Below are positions 1 to 8,911 of a DNA stretch of 64,000 nucleotides, piece by piece. Position 1 is the stretch's first letter, and each line of letters starts with the position of its first letter. A model generated the notes under the pieces. It saw only the letters and a list, made by a program, of their open reading frames with translations, made no database searches and had not been told where the DNA came from. A program made the translations under genes and the position numbers. Source of the DNA: JAICJR01 sp963848495 (GTDB lineage Bacteria > Actinomycetota > Thermoleophilia > Solirubrobacterales > Thermoleophilaceae); NCBI GenBank assembly GCA_963848495.1, contig CAWKDV010000001.1:248001-312000 (forward strand), read 5' to 3'.

Positions 1-1
1 C

Positions 2-1075
2 GTCAAGCCCGAGAGCGACGTCTTCTGGTGTGCCGCCGACATCGGCTGGGTGACCGGCCACTCCTACATCGTCTACGGGCCGCTGGCCAACGGTCTCACG
101 TCGGTGATGTACGAGGGTGCGCCGGACTACCCGGACAAGGACCGCTGGTGGGAGATCGTCGAGAAGTACAAGGTCACGATCATGTACACGGCGCCGACGG
201 CGATCCGGGCCTGCATCAAGTGGGGCCGCGAGTACCCGGAGAAGCACGACCTCTCCTCGCTGCGGCTGCTCGGGTCGGTCGGCGAGCCGATCAACCCGAA
301 GGCCTGGGTCTGGTACCACAAGGTGATCGGCGGGGAGCGCTGCCCCATCGTCGACACCTGGTGGCAGACGGAGACCGGCCACATCATGATCACGCCGCTC
401 CCCGGCATCACCACCACCAAGCCGGGCTCGGCCACACAGGCGTTCCCGGGCATCAAGGCGGCGGTGGTCAACCGCGACGGCGAGATCGTCGAGGAGGGCG
501 GCGGCTTCCTCACGCTGCGCCGGCCCTGGCCGGGCATGCTGCGCACGCTCTACAAGGAGGACGAGCGCTACATCCAGACATACTGGTCGAAGTACGGCAA
601 GGACGTCTACACGGTCGGCGACGCCGCGAAGATCGACGCGGAGAGGTACTTCTGGATCGTCGGTCGCGTGGACGACGTGATCAACGTCTCCGGCCACCGG
701 ATGTCGACGATGGAGATCGAGTCCGCGATCGTCTCGCACGACCGCGTAGCGGAGGCCGCCGTGATCGGCGCGCTCGACGAGGACACCGGCCAGGCCATCG
801 TCGCCTTCGTGACGATCGAGGGCGGCGGGGATTGGCCCGACACGCTCCACGAGGAGATCCGCGAGCACGTGGCCAAGAAGATCGGCAAGCTGGCGCGTCC
901 CAAGCGGATCATCCCGGCGGACGACCTGCCGAAGACCCGCTCCGGCAAGATCATGCGCCGCCTGCTGAAGGACATCGCGGAAGGCCGCGAGCTGGGCGAC
1001 GTGACCACGCTGCGAGACCCGTCCGTCACAGAAGCGATCAAGAACAAAGTCTCGTCGGGCGTGGTCGAGGAATAG
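2..1075 (+). CDS. acs: Acetyl-CoA synthetase, C-terminal part (5' truncated by window edge)
   Basis: AMP-forming acetate:CoA ligase, converting acetate, ATP and CoA to acetyl-CoA in the cytoplasm. The open frame enters from the left edge without a start. It reads VFWCAADIGWVTGHSYIVYGPL, characteristic of the Acs core. Further on come the WWQTETG motif (about residue 120 of the visible part), the adenylation-domain motif near GDAAKID, and the C-terminal TRSGKIMRR segment. The lysine of that segment is the known acetylation-regulated catalytic residue of the family. About 357 residues are visible of the roughly 650 usual. It is followed after 40 bases by trpB2 on the same strand. With citrate synthase and kgd in the window it suggests acetate feeding into the TCA cycle (inference). 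Confidence 0.96.
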   Translation, partial: VKPESDVFWCAADIGWVTGHSYIVYGPLANGLTSVMYEGAPDYPDKDRWWEIVEKYKVTIMYTAPTAIRACIKWGREYPEKHDLSSLRLLGSVGEPINPKAWVWYHKVIGGERCPIVDTWWQTETGHIMITPLPGITTTKPGSATQAFPGIKAAVVNRDGEIVEEGGGFLTLRRPWPGMLRTLYKEDERYIQTYWSKYGKDVYTVGDAAKIDAERYFWIVGRVDDVINVSGHRMSTMEIESAIVSHDRVAEAAVIGALDEDTGQAIVAFVTIEGGGDWPDTLHEEIREHVAKKIGKLARPKRIIPADDLPKTRSGKIMRRLLKDIAEGRELGDVTTLRDPSVTEAIKNKVSSGVVEE

Positions 1076-1115
1076 GTGGCAGAATCGCGCGGCCCCTCTG
1101 ACAAGGAGCCGCGCG

Positions 1116-2480
1116 ATGCCCCCTGACACGACCAAGTACCTGCTCTCGGAATCCCAGATTCCGACGCACTGGGTCAACCTCCTGCCGGACCTTCCCGGCG
1201 ACCCGATCCCGCCGCTGAATCCGGGGACGATGCAGCCGGCGGGTCCGGATGACCTCACGCCGATCTTCCCGATGGCGCTCATCGGCCAGGAGGTCTCGAT
1301 GGAGACCGAGGTCGAGATCCCGGACCAGGTGCGCGAGGTCTACAAGCTCTGGCGGCCCACACCGCTGTTCCGCGCCCACCGGCTCGAGAAGGCCCTCGAT
1401 ACGCCCGCGCACATCTATTACAAGTACGAGGGCGTCTCGCCCGCGGGCTCGCACAAGCCGAACAGCGCGGTGGCGCAGGCATACGAGAACAAGCAGGCCG
1501 GCATCAAGCGGCTGGCCACCGAGACCGGCGCCGGCCAGTGGGGCTCGGCGCTGGCGCTCGCTTGCAAGCTGTTCGACCTCGAGTGCGTGATCTTCATGGT
1601 CGGCGCGAGCTACGACCAGAAGCCCTACCGCCGCTCGATGATGGAGACCTGGGGCGCCACCGTGCACCGCTCGCCGAGCGACACCACGGACGCCGGCCGC
1701 TCGCAGGCCGGCCACCCCACCGGCTCGCTGGGCATCGCGATCTCCGAGGCGGTGGAGGTCGCGGCGGGGGATGGCGACACGAACTACTCGCTGGGCTCGG
1801 TGCTCAATCACGTCTGCCTGCACCAGACGGTGATCGGGCAGGAGGCGATGGAGCAGATGGGCATGGCGGGCGAGGAGCCCGACGTGGTGGTGGGCTGCGT
1901 GGGCGGCGGCTCCAACTTCGCGGGCCTCAGCTTCCCGTTCATCCGCCGCGTCCTGCGCGGTGAGGCGAAGACCCGCTTCGTCGCGGCCGAGCCGGCCGCT
2001 TGCCCCACGCTCACGCGCGGGGTGTACCGCTACGACTTCGGCGACACGGTCGGCATGACGCCGCTCCTGCCGATGTACACCCTCGGCCACGACTTCGTGC
2101 CGCCGCCGCTCCACGCGGGCGGCCTGCGCTACCACGGCGACGCTCCGATGCTCTGCGGCCTCGTGAAGGCGGGCGTGATCGAGGCGCGCGCCTACGCGCA
2201 GAACCCGGCCTTCGAGGCCGCGGTGAACTTCGCCCGCACCGAGGGGATCGTGCCCGGCCCGGAGCCGGCCCACGCGATCAAGGCGACGGTCGACGAGGCG
2301 CTGGCCGCCCGCGAGGCCGGCGAGGAGCGCGTGATCCTGCTCGGCCTCTCAGGCCACGGCCACTTCGACATGAGCGCCTACGACGACTACCTCGCCGGGC
2401 GCCTGGAGGACATCGAGTTCAGCCAGGCCGAGATGGATGCGGCCATCGCGCGCCTCCCCGAAGCGCCTGCTATTGCCTAG
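1116..2480 (+). CDS. trpB: Tryptophan synthase beta chain, TrpB2 type
   Basis: PLP enzyme condensing indole with serine to give tryptophan. The 454-residue length and the N-terminal extension (LPDLPGDPIPPLNPGT) mark the TrpB2 subfamily rather than the shorter TrpB1 that pairs with TrpA. The PLP lysine sits in GSHKPNSA (K114), and the phosphate-binding glycine loop is GCVGGGSNFAG. The start is ATG at 1116 with AAGGAG seven to eight bases upstream. No trpA or other trp gene lies nearby, consistent with TrpB2 acting as a stand-alone indole-salvage enzyme (family knowledge). The gene ends directly at a heptamer-repeat hairpin and faces a convergent membrane-protein gene. Confidence 0.95.
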   Translation: MPPDTTKYLLSESQIPTHWVNLLPDLPGDPIPPLNPGTMQPAGPDDLTPIFPMALIGQEVSMETEVEIPDQVREVYKLWRPTPLFRAHRLEKALDTPAHIYYKYEGVSPAGSHKPNSAVAQAYENKQAGIKRLATETGAGQWGSALALACKLFDLECVIFMVGASYDQKPYRRSMMETWGATVHRSPSDTTDAGRSQAGHPTGSLGIAISEAVEVAAGDGDTNYSLGSVLNHVCLHQTVIGQEAMEQMGMAGEEPDVVVGCVGGGSNFAGLSFPFIRRVLRGEAKTRFVAAEPAACPTLTRGVYRYDFGDTVGMTPLLPMYTLGHDFVPPPLHAGGLRYHGDAPMLCGLVKAGVIEARAYAQNPAFEAAVNFARTEGIVPGPEPAHAIKATVDEALAAREAGEERVILLGLSGHGHFDMSAYDDYLAGRLEDIEFSQAEMDAAIARLPEAPAIA

Positions 2481-2551
2481 ATTGCGGAATTGCGGAATTG
2501 CGGAGTTGCGGATCGCGGACTCCGCAATCCGCAATCCGCGACCCGCGATCC
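2480..2551. repeat. Heptamer-type tandem repeat with complementary arms (tract 1)
   Basis: Fills the whole gap between the convergent trpB2 and membrane-protein genes. The left half holds degenerate copies of GGAATTGC/GGAGTTGC (7-8 bases). The right half holds the complementary CGCAATC, CGCAATC, CGCGACC, CGCGATC. The two halves can fold into one long imperfect hairpin and probably end transcription from both sides (inference). Confidence 0.8.
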
Positions 2552-3451
2552 CTAACGCCTCTTCTTCCTCTTCCGCTTCCGCGCCGAGGCACTCGGGCTC
2601 GGATCGCCCTCCGGCTCGGGCGGCGGCGCGGGTGGCGGCTGCTGGCCGCGCCCGCGGCGCTGGGGCCGCTCGGGCAGCGGCTCACCGCGCGCGAGGGCAC
2701 GCTTCTCGGCCAGGTTGGGCCAGCGCTCGGCCTTGCCGGAGGCCCAGGCCGGGCCGCGGCCGCCGGGCCACCTGTCGATGAAGGTGACCGCTAGGAAGGC
2801 CAGCCAGAAGAAGGACAGGAGCTGCGGCGGCCCGATCGGGACGATGAACAGGACCGAGGCGATGATGCCGACGATCCCGACGAAGGTGCTGAGCGTGCCC
2901 GCGCGGATCGAGTTGAGGTTGAGCACCGCCAGGCCGCCCACGAAGGCGATGATCGAGATCGGGCTGATGATCCCTAGCACCCGCTCGGGCCCCTCGTTCA
3001 CGAGGTGCTTGGCCTCCTTGACGGTCTGCGCCGCAGGAGCGAGTTGGTGGAACTGGTTGGCCACGTGGCGCAGCTCCAGCGAGGCCAGCACGGCCGTGAC
3101 CGCCACCAACACCGGGCCGATGACCACGAGCGCCAGCACGAATGCCCTCGTCTGCGGCCGGCGGTAGCGGGTGGCGCGGTAGAGGTAGACGAGGGCGCCG
3201 ACCATCAGGAAGAGGCCGATCGCCTGCGTGATGCTGGCGCCGATCAGGCTCGAGGAGTGGTCGTAGACCGAGCGCAGCGTGCCGGCCTCGTTCTTGGCCT
3301 TGGCCTTCAGGGCGGGAAGCTCGACGGCGAAGCTGACCAGGAACAGCACCGCCGACAGGCCGGCGGCCACGGCGGCATAGCGGCCAAAGCGCCTCTCCCA
3401 GGCGAGCTGTTCCTCCAGCGGTGGTTGCTGCACGTCGAATTCGACTGTCAT
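2552..3451 (-). CDS. Multi-pass membrane protein of unknown function
   Basis: 299 residues. About six hydrophobic segments are visible, for example AAVAAGLSAVLFLVSFAVEL near residue 30, then others near 80, 110, 170, 195 and 215. They resemble the general layout of the DUF4386-like membrane proteins, but I cannot assign a family firmly. The C-terminal 60 residues are proline-rich and end in a strongly basic RKRKRKKRR tail, which should lie in the cytoplasm. The start is ATG at 3451. It is the third gene of a minus-strand operon with the CBS-domain protein and a 70-residue protein (8-base gap). Function unknown. Confidence 0.85.
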   Translation of the reverse strand: MTVEFDVQQPPLEEQLAWERRFGRYAAVAAGLSAVLFLVSFAVELPALKAKAKNEAGTLRSVYDHSSSLIGASITQAIGLFLMVGALVYLYRATRYRRPQTRAFVLALVVIGPVLVAVTAVLASLELRHVANQFHQLAPAAQTVKEAKHLVNEGPERVLGIISPISIIAFVGGLAVLNLNSIRAGTLSTFVGIVGIIASVLFIVPIGPPQLLSFFWLAFLAVTFIDRWPGGRGPAWASGKAERWPNLAEKRALARGEPLPERPQRRGRGQQPPPAPPPEPEGDPSPSASARKRKRKKRR

Positions 3452-3459
3452 GAGAAGGC

Positions 3460-3672
3460 CTAGTCCGCGCTGCCGCGCAACTCGCGGTCGGGCTCTGGTG
3501 GTGGCTCCACCTGTCCCCGACGGGGAGGGTAGTACTCGTGGTCCACCGGCTCTATCAGCCGGGACAGGCGATCGCCCGCCGCGAGCACGAGATTGAGGCC
3601 CGGAGCCATCAGGCGAATCAGCGCCTCCACCCGCTGGCGGGTGCGCAGCTGCTCGGCGGTGAGCTGGCCCAC
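3460..3672 (-). CDS. Small hypothetical protein (70 aa)
   Basis: Starts with GTG at 3672, directly abutting the stop codon of the upstream CBS-domain gene, and ends 8 bases before the downstream membrane-protein gene, so it is probably translated within one operon. The N-terminal half is predicted helical (LTAEQLRTRQRVEALIRLM). The C-terminal third is charged and proline-rich. No recognisable domain. The tight packing and typical codon use support a real gene; function unknown. Confidence 0.65.
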   Translation of the reverse strand: MGQLTAEQLRTRQRVEALIRLMAPGLNLVLAAGDRLSRLIEPVDHEYYPPRRGQVEPPPEPDRELRGSAD

Positions 3673-4119
3673 TCAGCCGCCCCGCTGATGGAAGTAGAAC
3701 TCGGGCAGAGCCGCCTTGGCCACCTCGGCGGTCATCTCCTGGGCCATGTGGAGGTCGCCGGCGCGCACGGCGAGGTCGTCGAGCGTGGCGATGCCCACGA
3801 GCTTCTCCCCGTTCACCACCGGCAGCCGGCGGATGCGGTGCTGGACCATCAGGGCGACGGCCTCCTCGAGGTCCATGTCCGCATCGCAGGTCACGAGCGG
3901 GCGCGTGGCGTACTCGCGCACCGGCTCCGCGGCGTCGACGGCGTCGGCGACGACCATCAGCGCGAGGTCGCGATCGGTGATCAGCGCGTTCGGATAGCCG
4001 TGCTCGCAGATCACCACCGAGCCCACGTTGCGGTCCCGCATCAGCTCCCCAACCTCGCGCAGGCTGGCGGAGCAGTCAGCGGTCACGACGGATTCCGTCA
4101 TCACCTCCCTGATCTGCAC
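3673..4119 (-). CDS. CBS-domain protein (two CBS repeats)
   Basis: 148 residues starting at GTG 4119 (VQIREVMTESVV, the standard opening of a stand-alone CBS pair). An alternative ATG lies six codons in. Repeat 1 covers about residues 8-62, with GSVVICEHGYPNALITDRDL. Repeat 2 covers about 75-130, with HRIRRLPVVNGEKLVGIATLDDL. CBS pairs bind adenine nucleotides or S-adenosyl ligands and regulate partners. Nothing here shows which ligand. It leads an operon with the 70-residue protein and the membrane protein. A longer antisense open frame continues upstream over the metalloprotease gene and is not coding. Confidence 0.88.
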   Translation of the reverse strand: MQIREVMTESVVTADCSASLREVGELMRDRNVGSVVICEHGYPNALITDRDLALMVVADAVDAAEPVREYATRPLVTCDADMDLEEAVALMVQHRIRRLPVVNGEKLVGIATLDDLAVRAGDLHMAQEMTAEVAKAALPEFYFHQRGG

Positions 4120-4215
4120 GGGGCGACTATAGATGGACGGCACCCCTGGACGCTCACGAGGTGTCCAGAGGCGTGTTCGATTGACCCCTGAGTTTCGCCG
4201 CCTTACCGTGGACCT

Positions 4216-5709
4216 ATGTCGTACCCCTTCAGGCGACTGGCGGCAGGGACGATCGCCGGCCTCGCGTTCTCCGTCCTCGCGAGCTCCCCGGCCTTCGCCT
4301 CGACCCGCCCCGACACGGGCGGCTGGTCCACGACTCCCGTCGGGAGCACCCATTTCGTGGTGCATCCGTCCCCCGGCGTGAGCGCGAGCGACGCGCAGAA
4401 GGTGTCGGACAACTTCGAGGCCGCCTACGCCACCGAGGTCGGCAGCTGGGGCTTCGCCCCCCCGCTGCCCGACGGCTCGCTCGGTGGCGACGGGCGCGTC
4501 GACGTCTACGTCACCCAGACGACAGGCGACGGCGACACAGGCGAGTCCCTGCGCGACGACGACGGCAGCGCGACCACGAGCGGGTTCGCGGTGATCAACC
4601 CGGACGCTGCCGACAGCGCGTCCACCGCGGCGCACGAGCTGTTCCACCTGCTCCAGTACGCCGTCTACTCGCGCGGGGCCAGGTTCCTCAAGGAGGGCAC
4701 CGCCGAGTGGGCCGCCGCGAACGTCACCGGCGCCACCTCGTGGCTCGTGACCTACTGGGACAACCCGGAGCAGCCGCTCGAGTGCTCGCCCGGCTCGACC
4801 TGCGGCGCGCAGAACCTCTCCTACTCGCGCTGGATCTTCTTCGACTACCTGTCGGAGCACTACGGCGTGGGGATCGTCAAGGAGATCCTGCAGCAGACGG
4901 CCGCGACGGGGGCCGACAGCGCGGACCGCGACCTCGACGCGATCGACGCCGCCCTCGCCGCCCACGGCAGCTCGCTGGCGCAGGCCTTCGGCGACTTCGC
5001 CGCGGCCAACGCGGGCGGCAACTACGGCTTCAACGGACTGGCCGGCGCGACCAGGTACCTGCGTCCCGCCACCCTGCCGCGCTCCACCGGCGCCACCGAC
5101 ATCGCCCAGGCGCTGCAGCTCTCGGTGGACCACCTCAGCGCCAGCTACGTCCGCATCTTCAGCGGCGATCCCAACTCCACGGTGCCGAACTGCGGCGCCG
5201 CCACGCTCCGCCTCAGCGTCACGATCCCCGCCGGCGTGACCTCGCAGCCCAGCTTCGCCGACTCGGCCGGCGTGCACAGGCTGACGGTGACCGGCAGCAC
5301 GGCCACGGTCGACCTGCCCTGGAGCAACTGCACCGGCAGCCAGGGCGTGCTCGCGCTGCCGAACCAGAGCCGCACCCAGGACGGCGGCCAGTTCCTCGTG
5401 CGCCTGTCGATCACCGTCACGCCGCCGAAGCCGGCCGCCGCCACCAAGGCTCCGGGCATCAGGCTGGCGAGGATCGCCCGCCAGGGCCGTTACATCGCCG
5501 TGCGGCTCAACGCCACGGGGGCCGGCCGCCTGCAGGTGCTGTTCAAGTGGCACTACATCCGCGGCAGCTACCGCCTGCACGCGGGCCTCAACCGGCTCAA
5601 GCTGCGGCTGCCGTCGAGCTTCCCGGGCGGCCGCCACCTGATCGTCCTCACCGCCTACTCCACCACCGGCGCGCGCGGCAAGACGATCAAGCGGCACGTA
5701 GCTGCCTAG
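4216..5709 (+). CDS. Secreted gluzincin-like zinc metalloprotease
   Basis: 497 residues with a clear signal peptide: basic FRRLAAG, hydrophobic core, cleavage near AFA-ST at about residue 29. A zinc-binding HELFH lies at residues 140-144, followed 16 residues later by EGTAEW (E160/E164), the arrangement of gluzincin peptidases where the second Glu is the third zinc ligand. The protein also has paired cysteines (ECSPGSTCG, NCTG) and a C-terminal beta-rich region after about residue 400 rich in Lys/Arg. It is probably a secreted or cell-surface protease; the substrate is unknown. It is a single gene, divergent from the CBS operon, with 10 bases before the next small gene. Confidence 0.82.
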   Translation: MSYPFRRLAAGTIAGLAFSVLASSPAFASTRPDTGGWSTTPVGSTHFVVHPSPGVSASDAQKVSDNFEAAYATEVGSWGFAPPLPDGSLGGDGRVDVYVTQTTGDGDTGESLRDDDGSATTSGFAVINPDAADSASTAAHELFHLLQYAVYSRGARFLKEGTAEWAAANVTGATSWLVTYWDNPEQPLECSPGSTCGAQNLSYSRWIFFDYLSEHYGVGIVKEILQQTAATGADSADRDLDAIDAALAAHGSSLAQAFGDFAAANAGGNYGFNGLAGATRYLRPATLPRSTGATDIAQALQLSVDHLSASYVRIFSGDPNSTVPNCGAATLRLSVTIPAGVTSQPSFADSAGVHRLTVTGSTATVDLPWSNCTGSQGVLALPNQSRTQDGGQFLVRLSITVTPPKPAAATKAPGIRLARIARQGRYIAVRLNATGAGRLQVLFKWHYIRGSYRLHAGLNRLKLRLPSSFPGGRHLIVLTAYSTTGARGKTIKRHVAA

Positions 5710-5719
5710 AATCAGGCAC

Positions 5720-5995
5720 ATGTCCTCAGAGGATCCCTTCGGAATCTTCGGTGACCCCGAGGAGCTTCGCCGCCGGATGGCCGAGCTGGCCGAGCAGATG
5801 CAGGCCGCCCAGCGCGTCACGTGGGCGGACAACGCGATCAAGCTGGCGGTGGACATGACCGTCGCCGGCCTCAACCGGCTGAACCTGCAGGGGAACACGG
5901 AGCAGCAGGTGGACGAGCTGCGCAGCGCGATGTCGCGGCTCTTCCCCGAGGCGGTCACGCTCGTGCGCGAGGCGCGCGAGGGTCTCGGCACCTAG
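5720..5995 (+). CDS. Small hypothetical helical protein (91 aa)
   Basis: ATG start 10 bases after the metalloprotease stop. The sequence is almost entirely predicted helix with an amphipathic, coiled-coil-like opening (EELRRRMAELAEQMQAAQ). It has no cysteine, no signal peptide and no membrane segment. The family is not recognised. It lies between the protease and a GNAT gene on the same strand. Confidence 0.7.
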   Translation: MSSEDPFGIFGDPEELRRRMAELAEQMQAAQRVTWADNAIKLAVDMTVAGLNRLNLQGNTEQQVDELRSAMSRLFPEAVTLVREAREGLGT

Positions 5996-6027
5996 CCGCG
6001 GGCACGCCGTCGTTAGGCTCCTTCGCC

Positions 6028-6783
6028 GTGCCCCCACTGGACGTTGCGTGGAGCTTCGAGTCCGCGCTGCAAGACCGCTGCGCGGAGCGAGCCGAGGCGT
6101 TCGAGTTCGGCACCGCCCTGTTCCGGCCCGACCTCTCGCGCGTGTATGACGAGAACTTCCTGCGCGTCGAGCGCGGCTTCGACGAGCTGAGCGCCAAGCA
6201 GCTCGTGGCGGACGCCGAGCGGCTGCAGGGCGCGGCGGCGCTCGGCCACCGCAAGCTCGTGGTCCCGGACGAGGACGCGGGCCGGCGCCTCGAGCTCGAC
6301 CTCGGCCGCATGCGCTTCCGCCGCAGCGTCCTGCTCGTCATGGCGTACGACGGGCGGGCGCCGGGCGAGCCCGCGCACGAGGTGGCGCAGGTGGAGATGG
6401 CGCAGCTGCGGCCGTCCCGCCTCGACGCGTTCGTCACCGACATGCACAGCAACGCGGCGCGGCAGGTGGTGGCGCACCTCGAGCTGGTGGCCAGCGTGGT
6501 GCCCACGCGCGCGTTCGCCGTGATGGCCGACGGCACGGCCGCCTCCTGGTGCGTGCTCTACGAGGAGAACGGCATCGGCCAGATCGACGACGTGGTGACC
6601 GTGGGCCGCCACCGGCGCCAGGGCTACGGCAAGGCGGTGGTGCAGGCGGCCGTGGCCGCCTCGCTCGAGAGCGGCAACGAGCTCACCTTCCTCGTGGCCG
6701 ACGACGACGACTGGCCCAAGGACATGTACGCGCGCCTCGGCTTCGAGCCCCTCGGGCGGCGCTTCGAGTTCACGCGGACGTAG
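6028..6783 (+). CDS. GNAT-family N-acetyltransferase
   Basis: 251 residues from GTG 6028 (VPPLDVAWSFE). The open frame extends further upstream, but only antisense-like out-of-frame sequence under the previous gene is added. The acetyl-CoA-binding motif A is VGRHRRQGYGKAVVQ (about residues 191-205), followed by ADDDDWPKDMYARLGFEPLGRRFEF, the usual GNAT end. The N-terminal half resembles a second degenerate GNAT unit, so this is probably a two-domain acetyltransferase. Substrate unknown. Its 3' end overlaps the convergent Lrp-family gene by 14 bases. Confidence 0.88.
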   Translation: MPPLDVAWSFESALQDRCAERAEAFEFGTALFRPDLSRVYDENFLRVERGFDELSAKQLVADAERLQGAAALGHRKLVVPDEDAGRRLELDLGRMRFRRSVLLVMAYDGRAPGEPAHEVAQVEMAQLRPSRLDAFVTDMHSNAARQVVAHLELVASVVPTRAFAVMADGTAASWCVLYEENGIGQIDDVVTVGRHRRQGYGKAVVQAAVAASLESGNELTFLVADDDDWPKDMYARLGFEPLGRRFEFTRT

Positions 6784-7222
6784 GCAGCGAGCGCCTCGGC
6801 ACGGGGGCTGACTGCACGATCGAGGTCGTGGTCGTGCCGTAGATCAGGAAGCTGTCGATGAGCTGCTCGAGCTCCTCGATCGAGTGCACGTGGAGCTGCA
6901 TGTAGAAGCAGTCCTCGCCGGTGACGCGCTGGCACTCGACGATCTGCGGCGTGTTGCGGGCCAGCTCCGCCACCTTGGGGAGCTGGCGCGGGGCCGGCTT
7001 GATGCGCATCACCGCGCTCAGCGTGTAGCCGAGCGCGCGCGGGTCGATGTCCGCGCGGTAGCCGCGGATCACGCCGGCCGCCTCCAGGCGTTGCAGCCGC
7101 TCGGCCACCGCCGGCGCCGACAGCCCGACCCTGCGCCCGAGCTCAGCAAGCGAGATGCGGGCGTCCTCCTGCAGCTCATGCAGCAGCCGCTCGTTGATCG
7201 GATCGATGCCGTTCTCGTTCAT
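6770..7222 (-). CDS. Lrp/AsnC-family transcriptional regulator
   Basis: 150 residues. The N-terminal winged helix-turn-helix is SLAELGRRVGLSAPAVAERLQRLEAAGVI (about residues 20-48). The C-terminal RAM/AsnC ligand-binding domain includes VTGEDCFYMQLHV. Members sense amino acids and often control neighbouring exporters. It is divergent from the EamA-type exporter, with an 84-base gap between the starts, so control of that exporter is likely (inference from layout). Confidence 0.93.
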   Translation of the reverse strand: MNENGIDPINERLLHELQEDARISLAELGRRVGLSAPAVAERLQRLEAAGVIRGYRADIDPRALGYTLSAVMRIKPAPRQLPKVAELARNTPQIVECQRVTGEDCFYMQLHVHSIEELEQLIDSFLIYGTTTTSIVQSAPVPRRSLPTSA

Positions 7223-7306
7223 GGACCTTCGATCTTAAGGCATCTAGCCCTGATCGGCTGGTAAGTGCCATGTACGAACGCATTTTGACCTGCGACTCTG
7301 CGCTCT

Positions 7307-8125
7307 GTGCTCCGCGCTCGAGCCTTCCCCGCCCAGGCCTACTTCGCCGGCAGCGCGATCTTCCATTACCTCGGGCCCGCCTTCGCGGTGCTCCTGTTCG
7401 CGCGCGTGGACGTGCTCGGGGTGGCGTGGCTGCGGATCGCCTCGGCGGCGGCCGTGTTCGCCGCCTGGCGCCGGCCCTGGCGGGCGCTCACGCCGCTCAC
7501 CATGGCGCTAGGCGGCGTGCTCGCGCTCATGAACTGCTGCTTCTACGAGGCGATCGACCGGCTGCCGCTCGGCACGGTCGCGGCGATCGAGTTCCTCGGC
7601 GTGATCGTGCTCGCGGCGGTGGGGGTGCGCGGCAGGCGGAACGCGCTGGCGCTCGCCCTGGCGGTGGGCGGCGTGTACGTGCTCACGGACGTGCGCATCG
7701 CCGGCGAGCCGCTCGGACTCGGGTTCGCGTTCGCCAACGCGGCGCTGTTCACGCTCTACATCGTGCTCGCCCACCGCGTGTCGCGGGAACTGGAGGGCGT
7801 CGACGGCCTCGGCGCGGCGATGCTCGCGGCGCTCGTGGTGGTCACGCCGCTGGCCGGCTGGGCGGCGCTGCCGGCGCTGGCCGATCCGGTGGCGCTCGCG
7901 GCGGGGATCGGGGTTGGGATCTGTTCGTCGGTGATCCCCTACGTGTGCGATCAGCTGGCGATGGCGCGCCTACCCCGTGCGAGCTACGCGCTGCTCGTCT
8001 CGCTGCTGCCGGCCACGGCGACCGTGATCGGGATCGTGGTGCTCCGCCAGCTCCCCACGCCGGCCGAGCTGCTGGGCGTCGGCCTCGTCGTGCTCGGCGT
8101 CGCCGCTCACGAGAGCGCGGAGTGA
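7307..8125 (+). CDS. EamA/RhtA-type exporter
   Basis: 272 residues, GTG start at 7307, with about ten hydrophobic segments in two repeated five-helix halves. The second EamA half ends LLPATATVIGIVVLRQLPTPAELLGVGLVVLGV. RhtA-like members export threonine, homoserine or other amino acids and metabolites. The adjacent divergent Lrp-type regulator supports an amino-acid exporter role (inference). It is followed after 15 bases by a methyltransferase on the same strand. Confidence 0.92.
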   Translation: MLRARAFPAQAYFAGSAIFHYLGPAFAVLLFARVDVLGVAWLRIASAAAVFAAWRRPWRALTPLTMALGGVLALMNCCFYEAIDRLPLGTVAAIEFLGVIVLAAVGVRGRRNALALALAVGGVYVLTDVRIAGEPLGLGFAFANAALFTLYIVLAHRVSRELEGVDGLGAAMLAALVVVTPLAGWAALPALADPVALAAGIGVGICSSVIPYVCDQLAMARLPRASYALLVSLLPATATVIGIVVLRQLPTPAELLGVGLVVLGVAAHESAE

Positions 8126-8140
8126 CCATACGATGACCGG

Positions 8141-8911
8141 ATGCGCAGCCGCGACGGCATCGATCCGGCGACCAGCGAGCCGCCGCTCGAGGACACCGGT
8201 CTCTTCTACGGCCGCGACCTCGCCTACGTGCACGACCGTGCCTTCGGCCACCTCGCCAGGGCCGGCGGCGCCACGCTGATCCGGCAGCTCGAGCGCTCCG
8301 GGTTCGAGGACGGCCTGGTGGTGGAGCTCGGCTCGGGCAGCGGCATCACCGCCCGCCTGCTCACCGAGCAGGGCTACGACCTGCTGGGCGTGGAGGTGTC
8401 GAGCGACCTCGTGGAGATCGCACAGCAGCGAGCGCCCGCCGCCCGCTTCGTCAAGGCCTCCCTGCTCGACGCCGAGCTGCCCGAGTGCGTGGCGGTGGCG
8501 GCCATCGGCGAGTGCTTCAACTACGCCGGCGAGGCGCTGCCGCCGATCTTCGCCCGCGTGCACGACGCGCTCGAGCCCGGCGGCCTGTTCCTCTTCGACG
8601 TGGCCGGGCCCGGCCGCGAGCGCGGCGGCCCGCGCCGCACCTGGTGGGAGGGCCCGGACTGGATGCTGTGCCTCGAGGCCGTCGAGTACCCGGCCGAGCG
8701 CCGGCTCGATCGTCGCATCACGGTCTTCCGGGAGTCGGACGGCGGCTACCGGCGCAGCGACGAGCTGCACGTGCAGCGGCTGTATGACCCCGAGGAGGTG
8801 AAGGAGGCGCTGGTCAGCGCCGGCTTCGAGGCGCGCCAGCTGGGCGCCTACGGCAGCGCCGTCCACTTCGGCCGCGGCCACGCGGGCTTCCTGGCTAGTA
8901 GGCGGCGCTGA
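8141..8911 (+). CDS. SAM-dependent methyltransferase (class I)
   Basis: 256 residues. The SAM-binding motif I is VVELGSGSGITARLL (residues about 61-75), followed by motif II LLGVEVSSDLVEIA and AAIGECFNYAG. The layout matches class I methyltransferases (Methyltransf_11/25 type) acting on small molecules. Substrate unknown. ATG start at 8141, probably co-transcribed with the exporter. The 3' end is part of a 13-bp direct repeat shared with the end of pepT. Confidence 0.88.
   Translation: MRSRDGIDPATSEPPLEDTGLFYGRDLAYVHDRAFGHLARAGGATLIRQLERSGFEDGLVVELGSGSGITARLLTEQGYDLLGVEVSSDLVEIAQQRAPAARFVKASLLDAELPECVAVAAIGECFNYAGEALPPIFARVHDALEPGGLFLFDVAGPGRERGGPRRTWWEGPDWMLCLEAVEYPAERRLDRRITVFRESDGGYRRSDELHVQRLYDPEEVKEALVSAGFEARQLGAYGSAVHFGRGHAGFLASRRR

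Noticed and set aside
3673..5991. 772-residue minus-strand open frame
   Set aside because: Only its last 148 residues match a CBS protein. The rest is antisense to the metalloprotease and lacks any domain.
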